The notes: generated by a model from the letters alone, not told the origin. 64,000 nucleotides of DNA from Dama dama (GCF_033118175.1 NC_083685.1:125670501-125734500), one strand, 5' to 3'; positions 50,820 to 62,860 are shown, counted from the stretch's first letter. Made by a program: numbers and translations.

Positions 50820-53800
50820 CTTGAAGAGGAAGGAGAAGTGGGCTGGGCAGCCGGTGGGGAGCTGAGCCTTGCCCCAGTCCCACGGCCTCCGAATGCAGGC
50901 TGTAGATAGACCCAGGGACTGGGCGAGGGGCCAGGCCCCATTGGATCCCAGATGGCGCCACCCTGCCCTGCACGCTCTCTTTCCCGGCTCAGCACTCACT
51001 TGGCAATGGCCAGAAAGGCTAGCTCCACATTCATGCCCGTCTTGGCGCTGGTCTCCATGAAGGGAACTCCATATTCCTGCCAGGGGGAGAGCGTGCTCCG
51101 TGGCCAGTCTTGGGCTGCCCCCATCCCTTCTCTCCCGCCCCCCGGCTAGTCACTTACCCTGGCCAGCATCTCTCCGTCCTCTGAGCGGATCACCCTTTCA
51201 CTGCTCACATCTGCCTGTCAAGCCCAGGTGGGTCACTCTGGGGGAAGGACGCCTTGACCCCAAGCCGGCCCCTCTCTCTGCCCTGGGAGCAGGACCTCCT
51301 GCCCTCTGCTGGTGGCCTGCGGCACTGCGGGTGGTCTGATCCACCCCGGGGCCAGGACCCCCTCCTCAGGTTCTTAGCTCCCAGCAGGGGGATCTCACCC
51401 CAACTTAGAGAGATGGTGGGTTACTCTGCTTGGCAAAGGGGTGGTGACCAGCCTCAAAGGGATGGCGGTAGTTGAGGTTAACCCTCTCCCATCTCAGATC
51501 TTCATCCATGTATCTAGTCCCTAGGATCTAACAGAGTAGCTGGGCATTCCTGGACTACTCAGGAAACAGCTCTACCTTTCCCTGCAGGGGGCCAATTCCA
51601 AAGCTTTAAGAGGGCAGGTGAGATGGGCAGAAGCCTGCAGATAGGTCTGACCTCTGAACTGGAGGCTGGAAAGGGTCCTTTGCTGGCAGGATGTCCAGCA
51701 ATTACTCTGGTGGCTGTGGGGGAGGGTGGGCCGACCCTGCCCTGGAGCCACTCACCTTGTTGCCCAGAAGCATGATCACCACATCCCTCTGGGCGTACTC
51801 GTGAATCTCAGTGAGCCAGGCCTGTGAGAGAGGGCGTGCTGAGCCGCAGCCATTCTCCTTCTTCCCCCGGCCTTCCCTGCTTCTCCCCTCTGGATCCTCC
51901 TGGGCTACTCACTGCCCCCGATCACTGAACACGATACCCTGGGCCTTCTCTCTCCCGCATCTTTGCTCGGGCCTCTCTCCAGTCCTGAATAGCTCTAAAC
52001 CCCTTACAGTGTAACTCTCAGTTCTATGGAAGATAGGGGAGGTACAGGCTTTATGTTCTAGATCAGCTCTAGTCACCAGCACTCTCCTTGAGTGCCCTGT
52101 AGAGGATTCTAAGGCCACGCACGTAATGGCTCGGTGATCAAAAATACTGTGATCGATTAGAGTTGTCTGCCATGCCCATGGGGTTGGAGGAGGCAGTAGG
52201 GATGCCATGGGTTCCATCCGGTTGGTAAGTGTTTTATCTCTATATGTCTGGTTTCCCCGGTTTGCTTGCCAACCTCTTGAGGTCGGAGAGCACGTGAAAC
52301 CTTCACCGTACTGTGCACAGAGTCAGTGCTTATATTTATTGAATTATTGCCTCGACTACTGGATAGTTTGCTTGTGAGGACAGATCCACTCATTTTTGTC
52401 TGCCTGAGTCACTTTCTAGAAACTTGGGCTGCATATATACGGTAGACTTTTTCTGCTTGGGCTCTCCCCTTGAGCTCTTGTCCAGGGTGGAGCTGGGGAC
52501 TTTCTGAACATGCTGTCATGAAGTGCACTCATGAATCACAGGCAGGAATAAAGCAGGTGGCACACAGCCTGCTTGGCCTTCATGCCCACATGCCAATCAG
52601 CTGCCCACGAGGAGTTTATGACTTCTGAGTCACAGCTCGAGTGTTTTTAGGGAGGCAGCAGTATTCCAGGCTCCACCCATTCCCACAGAGCAGGAAGCAG
52701 TCCTGCCCTGCTGGCTCCCGAGAGTGGCGAGTGGTGGGGTAGGGAGAACCTACCCGGATGTTGTCGAAGGAAGATTTGTTGGTGATGTCGTACAACAGGA
52801 GCAAGGCTGGAGGGGGAGAGAGAGGTCACGCGGGGCGGGGGGACTTGGGGCAGAAGGGTGACTGTTACAAGTGGGCTGGGGGAGCGGTGAACTGCCCTTA
52901 CCCTGGGCGTCTCGGTAGTAAGCGTGGGTGACGCTGCGGAACCGCTCCTGACCTGCGGTGTCCCAGATCTAGGGAGGGAAGGACAAACAGTCAGAAGTGG
53001 GCAGGCACTGTGCTGGGCAGAGAAAACCCTTGTTGTGGTACCAGGTGTGGGAGGTGAGAGGTTTCTTTCTTTGGTTTCTCAGGGGCCTGTGAGCGCCTGG
53101 TGACGTCCCAGATGGTGGTGGTTAACGAGTTAATGAGTTCTCCAGCTCGTCTGATGCTGTTGCCCTGAGTGGTGAAGCCAAGGGATTAGGGGTGTCCAGC
53201 CTCCTAGAGCATGTGAGGCCCGTGACACTAGGGAGGATTTGCAGCAAGCCTAAGCTTGTCTGAAGGCACTTGGAGCTGCTGCCTTTCACAGAAGAGAGGG
53301 GCCTGGGAACGGCTTTCTCTGCAGACATCAAACAAACAAAAGCCATTTCCTCTCCTGGGCCCCACAGGAAATTACCCCAGGCTGAGGGCAGGGCCGCGGG
53401 CCTCCTGTGGGTGGATGAAGAGCCTGGGCAGGCGCCCCCATCCTTGAACGGCCCCCCTCCCCGACACCCCAGCCCTTCCAGCCGCTGGTCTCACCTGCAG
53501 CTTCACCCTCACACCATCCACGGTCACCACCTTGTTCTGAAAGAGAGAAGGGTAGAGGGAGAGGTGGGTGCTCAGGGCGGGGGAGGCGGCTTGGCTTCTG
53601 CGTCCTGCTGAGTCCTGCACGGCAGCAGGCATCCTGTCTGGCTGCTCCCCCAGGGTGCCAGGGTGTCTGCTGAGCCCCGGAGATGTCTCCAGCCAGATCG
53701 CCCCATCAGGGCAGTGGGACTCTGTCCCCAGGCAGCCCTCCTCTGTGGACTCCGTCTGTCCACAACACACCAAGGCAAGGGAGCCGAGAAGGTGCCCGGC

Positions 53801-56800
53801 CCCGCCCCTCCAGGGCTCAGCAGGGCACACAGGCCGAGCCCTGGAGGCGGGGGTGTTCCTGCCTCTTTCCTGCTTCTGTCTGCCTCTCCCAGGGCTCAGC
53901 CTCAGCACTGTGAAGTAGCTCTTCGAGGTGAGGTGCCCACCAGCATCTCGGAGACCTCAGCAGGCAGATCTGCAGGGCTGTCTTTGCCCTGGTCGCCCCC
54001 TGGTTCTCTCGCTAGGTGAGGCTTCCCCTCCTACTGGGAGGAGGCACCCGGCCTCTGAGAGCCCCACTGCCAGGGTTAAGCCTGAGCCCTCCTGGCCCCT
54101 GGGGCTGTGTGGCGCTCAGAGCGCTCAGCAACCCTGATGCCAATCTGTTGATGCCAACCCAAGATGGGTTCACCCCGGTGAGGGGGCAGGATGCTGGCCG
54201 CTGCTCTCTCCCCATAGGACCAGTCCAGCTCCCCAGCCTCCTGCTCTGCTGTGCTGCCCTGAGCTCCAGAAAGACCGGGCACTGACCTCACGTCTTGCCC
54301 GAGGGGCCGGCTCGCAGCGTGGGGGGTGTGGGGTGTGTCTGCCCTGCTCAGGGCAGGATTCTAAGATGCAGTCTCTCATTTCTCATTCTGTAGGGGGGCA
54401 GGGAGCCCCACCAGCACAGACACCTCTAAGTTGGCCACCTCTATGGTGAGCCACTGAAGACCTGAGGGGTCCCTGCAGGGGGGAGAGGACAGACCCCCCA
54501 TTCCCCCCCGTGCCTGAAGCCGTGACCCCTGGTTCACCGCTGGGAGGAGGAGCCAGCAGCCACCTCACCCTGAAGTCTATGCCGACGGTGGCTATGAAGG
54601 TCCCGGACAGGAAGGCCCCGTCTCTGAATCGGATGAGGAAACAGGTTTTGCCGACGCCTGAGTCTCCCAGAAGCATCACCTAGGAGGTGGGGGCAGAGGC
54701 AGTTAATGGGGCACTGGGGCCAGATTCTGGGCTCCCAGGGAGGGCCAGGGAAGGATGCTGAGCCCCGAGGGGGCGTCTGCTTCTGGAAAGCCTGCCGCCT
54801 CCTGCTCTCCTCCACTCTCCTGGGCTCCTGCTGGAGCAGCTCCCTCGGACCCTCCTGCCCTCATCTGGCTTCCGGGACGCCCGAGTTGAGACCCCGGAAC
54901 CAAGAGGTCCCCAAATGTGCTTGGTGGCCCCGAGAACAACCACATTCCGTGCGTCTAGACTCTGGCCCCCTTTGCCCCGCTCCACGCCATGCCGGGATCC
55001 CATCCTTTGCTGTGTGTTCCATGCCTCCGTGCACACGTGGGTGGGGCCACGGTGCCAGAAGGAGAAGCATTAATATTTCAGCCAGGGATTCCCACCCAAG
55101 GGAGGGTATCAGGATCTGAGGCGGATAGGCCTCTGTCAGTTGCCAAGGCATATTCTAAAATTGCTCGCGTTCCAGTGTTTTATTTTTGGTCACCTTTATT
55201 TGGAAGTTCCTAATGACATTTTCTGTTTGTAAAAGCCTTGCGTGAATTAGGGAAGGCTGAAATTTATACTAAGGCAGAGAGACATTTGGCCTGAAATGCT
55301 TTCTGCAGTAACCTCCCAAGTGGGACAAGTGGCTTGCAGGGGGGGTGGGGGGCGGGAGGGAGTGTGGGCGTGTGTCTGCCCCTTTACTGTCTGGCCAGTC
55401 TCTGCTCCTCTCTGCTGGGGATGGGGTAGGGTGGGGATGGGGAGGGGACCCCTCTGCCCTGTCACTCCTCAAACTCAGAGAACAGGGGTTGAGACCCAAA
55501 GCTGGAATTTTTTCCAACTGGCTGAATAGATGCGTAATGGGTGGAGCCAGGGACTAAGGTTTGAGTTCCTTTGGGGGCCTTGACCTTCACCATGGAGCCC
55601 AAAGGCTTTCCTGCTGTGACCATGGGGTATGGGAGTAGCTAACCTGGTGACAGATGGGCAGTTGAGCAAATGGTGCATGAAGGCTGGGGTCCCGGCTTGT
55701 ACGTGGGTGACTGGGGGACTTTGGGAAGATCCCTTAACCTTTCTGTGGCAGTTCCCACAGTGGTTAGAAGGAAGGATGGATGATTTCTTGAAGTCCTTTC
55801 TAGAGTCTGTTAGTGGCTAGGGTCAAAAATGTTGGCATGAACCACCTGAGATTCTGGAAGCGTGGCCCAGGGGTGGGGGCTGCCTGCCTGTGGCCTCATC
55901 CTTTCTAACCCTTCCCAAGGAGCTTCCACCAGGCTCCTCCTAGACCATCCAAGACTCAGTCTCCTTGGCAGGCCTCAGGTATGAAGGGGGCTGGGGCCAA
56001 CTCTCCACAAAAGCCCACTTGCCCCAAGGGACAGATGGTGGGCTGGGGGCTAGAGCGCTCTCTGGAGCCTGCATGGCTCCCTGGTTCCTGGGTACCAGTA
56101 GCCGATGGGGCAGGAGGGAGAGAGGGAGGGAAGGCAAGCACCTGTGTACTTTAGAGACCACAGCTGCCTTGAGCAAGCGATGCCAGCCACCCACCCAGCC
56201 AGGCAAGTCCACCAAACACAAACAGTTGCCCAGCCTCGCCACCTCCTAGGCAAACACCCAGCTGGCTGGTCAAGCAAGGAGGTCAGGCAGTGCCCCATGG
56301 CCCAGGACTGGTTCTCAGCGGCTCCCCCTCCCCTGAACACACTGGGGGCCCATTTCCTGCCTGCAGCCCGCACCGGGGACGCCTATCTCAACGGCTCTGG
56401 GCGGGTGACTTGCGGACTCGCTTCCCCTGAAAGAAGGGGGTGGGGGTGGTGGAGGGAGGAAAGCAAGGCACAGAGAGAGCAGGTCTCCTTCAAGGTCATG
56501 CCGCAGGAGACAGGCCGGTCCCCTCATCATCTCTCCCTGACCCTGCGGAGGAAGAGTGGAGGCTCTGGACTCCCTGTTTCAGAGATCCCGGTACCTGTCT
56601 GCTCCCAGAGTGCAGAGGAAGGGCAGACAGCTCAGTGTCCACCCGCAAACCCCCCTCTTTCCTCCAGGGCCACCCACAGAGGGAACCAGGCCCAGAGAGC
56701 TGACTTAAACTCTCCCAGGTTGGGGTACCAGTGCCTAACTGCTCCCAACATTCTCAGGGTCTAAAAATTCCCAGGTGAGTCTACTGTTCTGGCTAGCAAC

Positions 56801-57448
56801 ATCCTCCCAGAAGAAGGCGTGAGCAACTGGCTGCAGGGGTGGGAGGGGAAGGGGTCGCACCTGGGGGCACCTGGCGTCCTAGTCCACCCCGGGAGAAGGG
56901 CATTAACGCGCACGTTCCCCTGCTGTCAGGGGACGTCCTTTCGGAGTCTCTCCCAGCGCTTGGGGGTGCCTGTGCCCTGGGAGAGTTGTGGGCTCAGGGG
57001 CTAGCGAGAAGCCCGGGGTTCCCCGGGGCTCGCACTGGCCGAAGTGAGGCAGAGGGAAATGGGGCTGGGGTCCTCGGGGGGTGGGGAGTCACTCAGTACT
57101 TCCTACGCTCCTCTCCCCTCTCCCAGATCCCTGGACGTTGGCGTGGGCCCCGGGGGCTGTCTCGACCCTCCCCCGCTTACTCTGAGAAGACCCGGGGGTG
57201 AGGGGGGCGCTGGGGGTGTGGAATGGGATGAGTCCAACGCAGACGCAGCCAGAGAGGAGCCGGGGCCGGGAGGGTCTAGGAGCGAAGGGCGCGGGGAGGG
57301 GCGGCCCCCAGAGCCGGCACCGGAGTCCCCAGCGCTGGGCGCGGGGCCCACCCACCTTGCCCGTGAGATCGTGGCTCGGCCCGCAGGGTGGGGAGCGCTC
57401 GAGGGCCTCGCCATCCCGGGTGGCCGCGGTGCCAGGCGTGCCCGTCAT
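50714..57448 (-). CDS. RAB37: RAB37, Rab-family small GTPase, complete
   Basis: Small GTPase of secretory vesicles, reported in mast-cell and insulin granule exocytosis. Nine coding exons on the minus strand join in frame: 57448-57356, 54679-54569, 53536-53495, 52968-52902, 52806-52754, 51821-51756, 51214-51158, 51076-51000, 50819-50714 (672 nt, 223 residues plus TGA, the human length as I recall). All nucleotide-binding motifs are present: P-loop GDSGVGKT (36-43), switch I Thr62 in ATVGIDF, WDTAGQ (84-89) with catalytic Gln89, NKAD (143-146, split across exons 6/7) and ETSAK (171-175). The C-terminus KKRPSCCSFL has the paired cysteines (219-220) for geranylgeranylation. The start is the ATG of MTGTPGTAATRDGEA, within a CpG-rich first exon. 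Alternative first exons known elsewhere for this gene were not found here. NHERF1 follows about 2 kb downstream on the same strand. Confidence 0.97.
51000..51076 (-). CDS. RAB37: RAB37 coding exon 8 (ETSAK)
   Basis: 77 nt encoding residues 164-188 plus two bases. It contains EYGVPFMETSAKTGMN. The acceptor is ctggcag|GAATAT and the donor GCCAA|gtgagt. Confidence 0.95.
51158..51214 (-). CDS. RAB37: RAB37 coding exon 7
   Basis: 57 nt encoding residues 145-163, ADVSSERVIRSEDGEMLAR. The acceptor is tgacag|GCAGAT and the donor GCCAGG|gtaagt. Confidence 0.95.
51300..51317 (-). promoter_or_regulatory. CTCF-like motif
   Basis: The minus strand contains GGCCACCAGCAGAGGGCA, close to the CTCF core, in RAB37 intron 6. 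Confidence 0.4.
51756..51821 (-). CDS. RAB37: RAB37 coding exon 6
   Basis: 66 nt encoding residues 123-144 (AWLTEIHEYAQRDVVIMLLG then NK). The acceptor is tcacag|GCCTGG and the donor AACAAG|gtgagt. The NKxD motif is completed by the next exon. Confidence 0.96.
52754..52806 (-). CDS. RAB37: RAB37 coding exon 5
   Basis: 53 nt encoding residues 105-122, ALLLLYDITNKSSFDNIR. The acceptor is ctccag|CCTTGC and the donor ATCCGG|gtaggt. Confidence 0.95.
52902..52968 (-). CDS. RAB37: RAB37 coding exon 4 (WDTAGQ)
   Basis: 67 nt encoding residues 83-104 (IWDTAGQERFRSVTHAYYRD and AQ). The acceptor is ccctag|ATCTGG and the donor CAGG|gtaagg. Confidence 0.96.
53495..53536 (-). CDS. RAB37: RAB37 coding exon 3
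   Basis: 42 nt encoding residues 69-82, NKVVTVDGVRVKLQ. The acceptor is tttcag|AACAAG and the donor CTGCAG|gtgaga. Confidence 0.95.
54569..54679 (-). CDS. RAB37: RAB37 coding exon 2 (P-loop and switch I)
   Basis: 111 nt encoding residues 32-68. It contains GDSGVGKT and ATVGIDFR. The acceptor is cctag|GTGATG and the donor TTCAGG|gtgagg. Confidence 0.96.
54680..57355 (-). other. RAB37: RAB37 intron 1 (2.7 kb)
   Basis: Unique sequence without recognisable repeats beyond short G-rich tracts (about 55337-55365). No exon was recognised. Confidence 0.6.
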
Positions 57449-57960
57449 GTCCCTGGACCAGAGGTGAGCTGGGGCCCGCGGCGGCCGAGGGACCGGCAGG
57501 AACCGCCCCGCCTGAAGCTCCGCCCGCTTCTTCTCCCCTCCACCGCCCCGGGCCGGGACCCCGACAGGCTCCTCCCTCCGTTCCGCCACCTGAACAACGC
57601 TGGCGGGGAGCTGGCTGTCCCGCGGGGGCGCGCAGGACCGCAGAGTCAGCTCTCGAGGGGGCAGGCAGGCCCCTAGAGCCGCACCAATCGGAGGGTGTAG
57701 GCCAAATCCAGCCTAGAACCGCTCCCCAAGGTCGCCAGCTGCCGGGGTTAGGGTACCACGGGGAGCTGTCCCTGGGGACCCCGCCTTCTGGGGAAGGTCT
57801 GGCATCACTGGGACCGCGGGCCGGCGCCCGGGTTGTGGCTGCCCAGCGCGGCCAGCAGGCGACGCCCGAGCTCCATCCGGCCCGCGGTCCACAGGTGCCT
57901 GGCGTGGGGTGAGTTGGGGGCGGGGTCCGGGGAGCCTGGAAACGCCCCTGGGCCTCGCGG
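57330..57960. promoter_or_regulatory. RAB37: CpG-rich promoter region of RAB37
   Basis: CpG-rich sequence surrounds coding exon 1. A CCAAT box lies at 57684-57688, about 240 bp upstream of the ATG. No TATA box is obvious. Start sites were not determined. Confidence 0.6.
57356..57448 (-). CDS. RAB37: RAB37 coding exon 1
   Basis: 93 nt encoding residues 1-31, the variable N-terminus ending DLTGK. The donor is GGCAAG|gtgggt. An in-frame open stretch continues upstream without another ATG. Confidence 0.92.
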
Positions 57961-58282
57961 TGCCGGGTTCGAGAGCACGCCTGCGTTCTGAGCTCAGCTC
58001 ACAGACAGTTTCGCTTTTGCTAGTCGCCCTAGCTCGACGTCATCCGAATGTAATTGTGTTTACCGACCGATGGGTATTCACTCTGCAGCACACTTGCTTG
58101 GGCCCCTGGCGGGTGCTTGGACTTTGACACTTCCCCTGTTCCCCCCCTGACCTCTTGGGCTGTGCCCAAAATGTCCCCTGCCGGGAGAGCCTTCCCAGGC
58201 GGCCTTCCCGGCACACTTCCCAATCCAGGTGCTCCTCAAGGCAGGACTAGCCTCATTCACGTGTGGCCCTCCCTTCTGGCAC

Positions 58283-58555
58283 CTGCTGCTGCTACTGCTG
58301 CTAAGTCGCTTCAGACTCTGTGCGACCCCATAGAGGCAGCCCACCAGGCTCCCCCATCCCTGGGATTCTCCAGGCAAGAACACTGGAGTGGGTTGCCATT
58401 TCCTTCTCCACTGCATGAAAGTGAAAAGTGAAAGTGAAGTCGCTCAGTCTCTTCGACTCTTCAGGACCCCATGGACTTCAGCCCACCAGGCTCCTCTGTC
58501 CATGGGATTCTCCAGGCGAGAGTTACTGGAGTGGGGTGCCATTGCCTTCTCCCCT
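58283..58555 (-). mobile_element. Bov-A2-type dimeric SINE
   Basis: Two halves, each containing gattctccaggc and a tactggagtggg- or cactggagtggg-type word, joined by a gaaagtgaaaagtgaaagtg linker. Confidence 0.8.
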
Positions 58556-58732
58556 CTGGCACCTAGTAGGTCTTCAAGTCTGGTACCAAATGATTTCATA
58601 AAGCTGTGAATCAGTTTGAGCTGAGTCTCCAGGACCTCCCAGGAACCCCACTGCTCCTGTTGACAGAGACTAAGAGTGTGTCCAGGGGTTGCCCAGAGCA
58701 GAGTTCAGGGGCCCTGGCCTGGGCTAACCATT

Positions 58733-58890
58733 CAATTCAGTTCAGTTCAGTCGCTCAGTCGTGTCCGACTCTTTGCGACCCCATGGACTGCAGCACGCCA
58801 GGCCTCCCTGTCCATCATCAACTCCCGGAGCTTAGTCAAACTCATGTCCATTGAGTCGGTGATGCCATCCCACCATTCAATTACCTGATC
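58733..58890 (-). mobile_element. BovB (RTE) LINE 3' end fragment
   Basis: It contains cagttcagtcgctcagtcgt and attgagtcggtgatgccatc, the reversed BovB 3' terminus. Confidence 0.75.
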
Positions 58891-59127
58891 CCAAATCCTA
58901 CATAAGTGCAGTCAGGTTCCCACGGAACAGGGTGAGTACTTTACAGAGGGTCTGGGTGAGGGGCACGTAGAGGGGCAGGGGCCCTGAACCTCTTTACCGA
59001 GGTATGGGGGTGAGGGGCAAGGGGCAGGCCTGGCTTACAGGTGACCGTAATAAGCCTCATGGGGACTGCGTGTACACCTGCTTCCTGCCCTGTAACTTTA
59101 GGCATCACCTGGAGCTATTTTCCATGG

Positions 59128-59264
59128 AGCACTGTTATTTTTGTTTTTGTTTTTGGCCTCAAAGTGCAGCCGGTGGGATCTTAGTTCCCTGACCAGGGAT
59201 CTAACCCATGCCCCTTGCTTTAGAACTGCGGGGTCTTAACCATGGCACCACCAGGGAAGTCCCA
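59128..59264 (-). mobile_element. CHR-type SINE
   Basis: It contains tgggatcttagttccctgac and a terminal caccagggaagtccc. Confidence 0.85.
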
Positions 59265-59544
59265 GGGGCCATTTTCCAGAAGTGGGTGTGCCACGACCTC
59301 CTACCACATGGGAAGGGACTCGAGCAGGAGGCACAGAGCCCCGCTGATGTGCCCTCTTGCCTGCTATTTGGGTGTCACAGGCGCTGGTTGCAAATAACGC
59401 CCCAGTCCATTCACTGTCCTGAGGGCTCACATGGGAACCCTGCAGGCGAGAGGGTTTCAGCCCGAGAGGGTGATGACTGAGGAGGAAGGAGAGGGGGGAT
59501 GTGGTCTGGTCCTCTCTGGCTTTCCTCTGCCAGCCAGGCTGATG

Positions 59545-60430
59545 TGGGTTGCATTGTGGTTCCCCCCTCCCCAGAGAGAAGCTCAAGTCCTAAGCTCTAG
59601 TAACTCAGAATGTGACCTTATTTGGAAGTAGGGTCATTGCGGGTATAATTATTTAAGATGAGGTCTTAGAGGAGAGGTGGTTGTTGTTCGGTTGCTAAGT
59701 CGTGTCTGATTCTTTGCAACCCTGTGGACTGTAGCACACCAGGCTTCCTTATCCTTCACTATATCCCGGAGTTTGCTCAAACTGTCCATTGAGTCAGTGA
59801 TGCCATCCAGTTACCTCATCCTCTGTCGGCCCCTTCTCCTCCTGCCTTCAATCTTTCCCAGCATCAAGGTCTTTTCCAATGACTGAGTTCTTCGTGTCAG
59901 GTGGCCAAAGTATTGGAGCTTCAGCTTCAGCATCAGTCCTTCCAATGAATATTCAGGGCTGATTTCATCTAGGATTGACTGATTTGCTCTCCTTGTAGTC
60001 CAGGGGACTCTGAAGAGTCTTCTCCAACACCACAGTTCAAAAGCATTGATTCTTCAATGCTCAGCCTTCTTTGTGGTCCAACTCTCACATCCATACATGA
60101 CTACTAGAAAAACCATAGCTTTGACTAGACGGACCTTTGTTGGCAAAGTCGTGTCTCTGTTTTTTAATACGCTGTCTAGGGAGGAGGGGGTGGGACTTTA
60201 ATCCAATGTGAATGGTGTCCTTTTAAGAAGAGGACAGAGGGAGAAAATGGCCCTGTGGAGACAGACGTAGAGCTGGGAGTGTTGCAGCTACGAGTCAAGG
60301 AATGCCAAGAGTTTCCGGGAGCCACTGGAAGCTGGAAGAGGCAAGGAAGGGCCCTTCCCTTGAGCCTTCAGAGGGCGTGTGGCCCTGCCCACGCCTTGAT
60401 TCCTGGCCTCCGGCTGTGGTTTGTGTAGGC
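59545..60430. mobile_element. MaLR-like LTR remnant split by a BovB fragment
   Basis: Left part (about 59545-59679) has aactcagaatgtgaccttat and taagatgaggtctta. Right part (about 60180-60430) has atccaatgtgaatggtgtcc, caaggaatgccaagagt and gccttgattcctggcctcc. The words and order fit an ERVL-MaLR LTR. No internal retroviral genes are present. Confidence 0.5.
59680..60178 (-). mobile_element. BovB (RTE) LINE 3' fragment, about 500 bp
   Basis: It contains gttgctaagtcgtgtctgat, ttggagcttcagcttcagca and tgatttcatctaggattgac, the reversed BovB 3' region. Confidence 0.9.
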
Positions 60431-60954
60431 TTCAGCAAGCCCCTCTCTGTCCTGTGGCAGGCTTGGGACGGAGAAAGTTGCCCATTGGTGTGGGTGCCCT
60501 GGACATGGTGGAGAAATACAAGCCTGTGTTGCGGCATCTCCGCTCTGGGCGGGCTGGCGGCAGTGGGGCACGAAGCCCACAGACGTGGCAGAGAGGCCCG
60601 GCTGGACTCCTCTGGGCCGTATCTGTGGCCTGCCGGGTCTGGGGCCTCTGGGCGGTGTTGTGTGCAGAGGACGTCACACGCTGTCCCCTCAGGTGGGGTG
60701 TTCAAGGGCAGCCTCCAGGGAGGCGGAAGTGAAGGTGGCATCAGGGATGTTCAGAACTAGGGGGTGCTGGGCAGGGAGGTGTTGCCCCAAAGGGAGGACG
60801 CACAGCCCATTCAGAGATGGGGAGTGTCTTTAGGCAGGAGGGGTGGCGGAGAGAGTGGATGGAGGACACAACCTCTGGGTAGTCCAGCCTTCCTGATGGC
60901 CTCTCTAGTGTTGTGTACACACTGGGGCAGCCTGCATCTCCCCGAGTACTCACA

Positions 60955-61640
60955 CCAGGCACACGTCACCCCACCCACTCCTAGCACCTTACCACGGACA
61001 CACACACACACACACCTCACATGACACCACCCAGAGACACGTCACACCCCATCACAGAGACTTCACACCCAGACACGCACATACCTGTCACCCCGTCACA
61101 GACACCAGACAACTCACACCACAGACACACAATGGCTCACACCACAAATACACACCCTACATCATGCACACACCTCATGCACACCCCTCAAATCAAACAC
61201 ACCACCCAGGCCACAGAAACACACGCCGCTCACGTCACGCACATCGCAATTCAAGTCATGTAAGTACCTCAAATCATTCTACATGCACGTTTATCAGTGA
61301 ACACAGGTGCACTTCATATCATACCGTAAACACACAATGCCTTACCCCCTCCGCAAACACACACATCTCACATTCCCCAAACATGTCTCACCTCCTCACG
61401 GTCACAGATGACTCAACACCACTCCCCAACACGCACACCACATCACTGCACAAGCACCCTCCTCACCGACCCCCACATCACACCTTCCCTAGAGGAAGAG
61501 ATCACCCTCTGAATACAGTGTCTCTCAGTGACCCCAGCCCCTCTCATCACCCCCAAGTCCAGAAGGCACACACCCCACACTTCACCCCTAACCAATCTCC
61601 CTGCCCTCCTCCTGTACACAAGTCACCCCACAACCCCACA
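60955..61640. repeat. CA/CAC-rich low-complexity block
   Basis: The plus strand is very rich in A and C (cacacacac, tcacaccac, cacgtcac words) with few G, over nearly 700 bp, without a fixed period. Confidence 0.8.
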
Positions 61641-62351
61641 TGATCTCCCGTACGGAAGTGATGATGCTGCGTGACACCTCCAGGTCATGGTTGTTCAGAG
61701 GAGGGCCTTTGTGTGCAGTGAGGAGATGAAGGACTCAGCAGAGTGGGCGGCAAGAAACTCCCAGAGCTGGGGGAATACCTCCATCAGAGTCCGAGGTGCC
61801 TGACCACAGGTCCCCACATGTGTGTGGGTGAGCTTGGGATCCACGACTGCAGATAAACTGGAGGTTTTTATGTGCATTACCCGCGTGTTTGAAAACCACC
61901 AGACTGAACTGCACCAGACCTTGGCTGGCAGAGGACAGATTCCAACTTTATTGGAAGGAGGTAGATGAGCCACTGATGGTGCTAAGTGGTGGGGAACAGG
62001 GGTGAGGCTTTAGGAAGCTGAATGTTACAGCTGTGTTCAGGCAAGACTGGAGAGTTTAGGGGACATTGAGACATCACTTAGCCAGGAGACCTGACTGGGT
62101 TGGGAGGGGGCTGGCTGGGGAGACTGCCGTGTGAACCCTGTGGGTGTCAGCACCCCAGTAAACTCATCTGCAAGATTCTGCCGCCAGTTTGGTGGAGCTG
62201 ATGACAGAGGAGTTGGAGAAGACTTTGCTCTGAGACCCATCTACCCGGACCTGGGCAGGTCCCACTTCCGGAAGCAGTGAGCTCAGAGGTTCTGGAGGAG
62301 GCCTGGGGGCAGATCCCAGTGGTCTCCCCACTCACGTCTGTCTTCTGTATT

Positions 62352-62482
62352 TATTGTTATTATTACTAACTTTTTTTTGGCCATGCGGCAAGTGGGATCT
62401 TATTTCCCCAACCGGGATTGAACCCATGTCTCCCGCAGTGGAAATGCAGAATCCTAACCACTGGACCACCAGGGAATTCCCC
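62352..62482 (-). mobile_element. CHR-type SINE
   Basis: It contains ttttttttggccatgcggca and a terminal accaccagggaattcccc. Confidence 0.85.
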
Positions 62483-62689
62483 ACCTCTGTCTCCTTTAAA
62501 GTGAAGGTCAAGGACTCCTCCTCTCTCCTGCTGCCCAGGCTCCACTCAGCCTAATGAGCTGGGTCAACAGGACACCCACCCACCCCCACCAGCTACCAGA
62601 AATTCTGACCACAGCCAGGGCTGACCACAGGACATATGCACGTGGCCAGCTCATTGGAAAAGACCTTGATGCCAGGAAAGATTGAGGGC

Positions 62690-62860
62690 GAGAGGTGAAG
62701 GGGGCGACAGAGGATGAGACGGTTGGATGGCATCACTGACTCAATGGACATGTTTGAGCAAACTCAGGGAGATGGTGAAGAACAGGGTAGCCTGGCGTGC
62801 TGCAGTCCATGGGATCGCAAAGAGTAGGACACGACTTAATGACTTAACAACAACGAGCTG
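62690..62860 (+). mobile_element. BovB (RTE) LINE 3' end fragment
   Basis: It contains gatggcatcactgactcaat and cgcaaagagtaggacacgac, the forward BovB 3' terminus. Confidence 0.8.

Noticed and set aside
57449..57589. 47-codon extension of RAB37 upstream of the start codon
   Set aside because: It would have to start at a GTG. The ATG at 57448 matches the known N-terminus of the RAB37 isoform.
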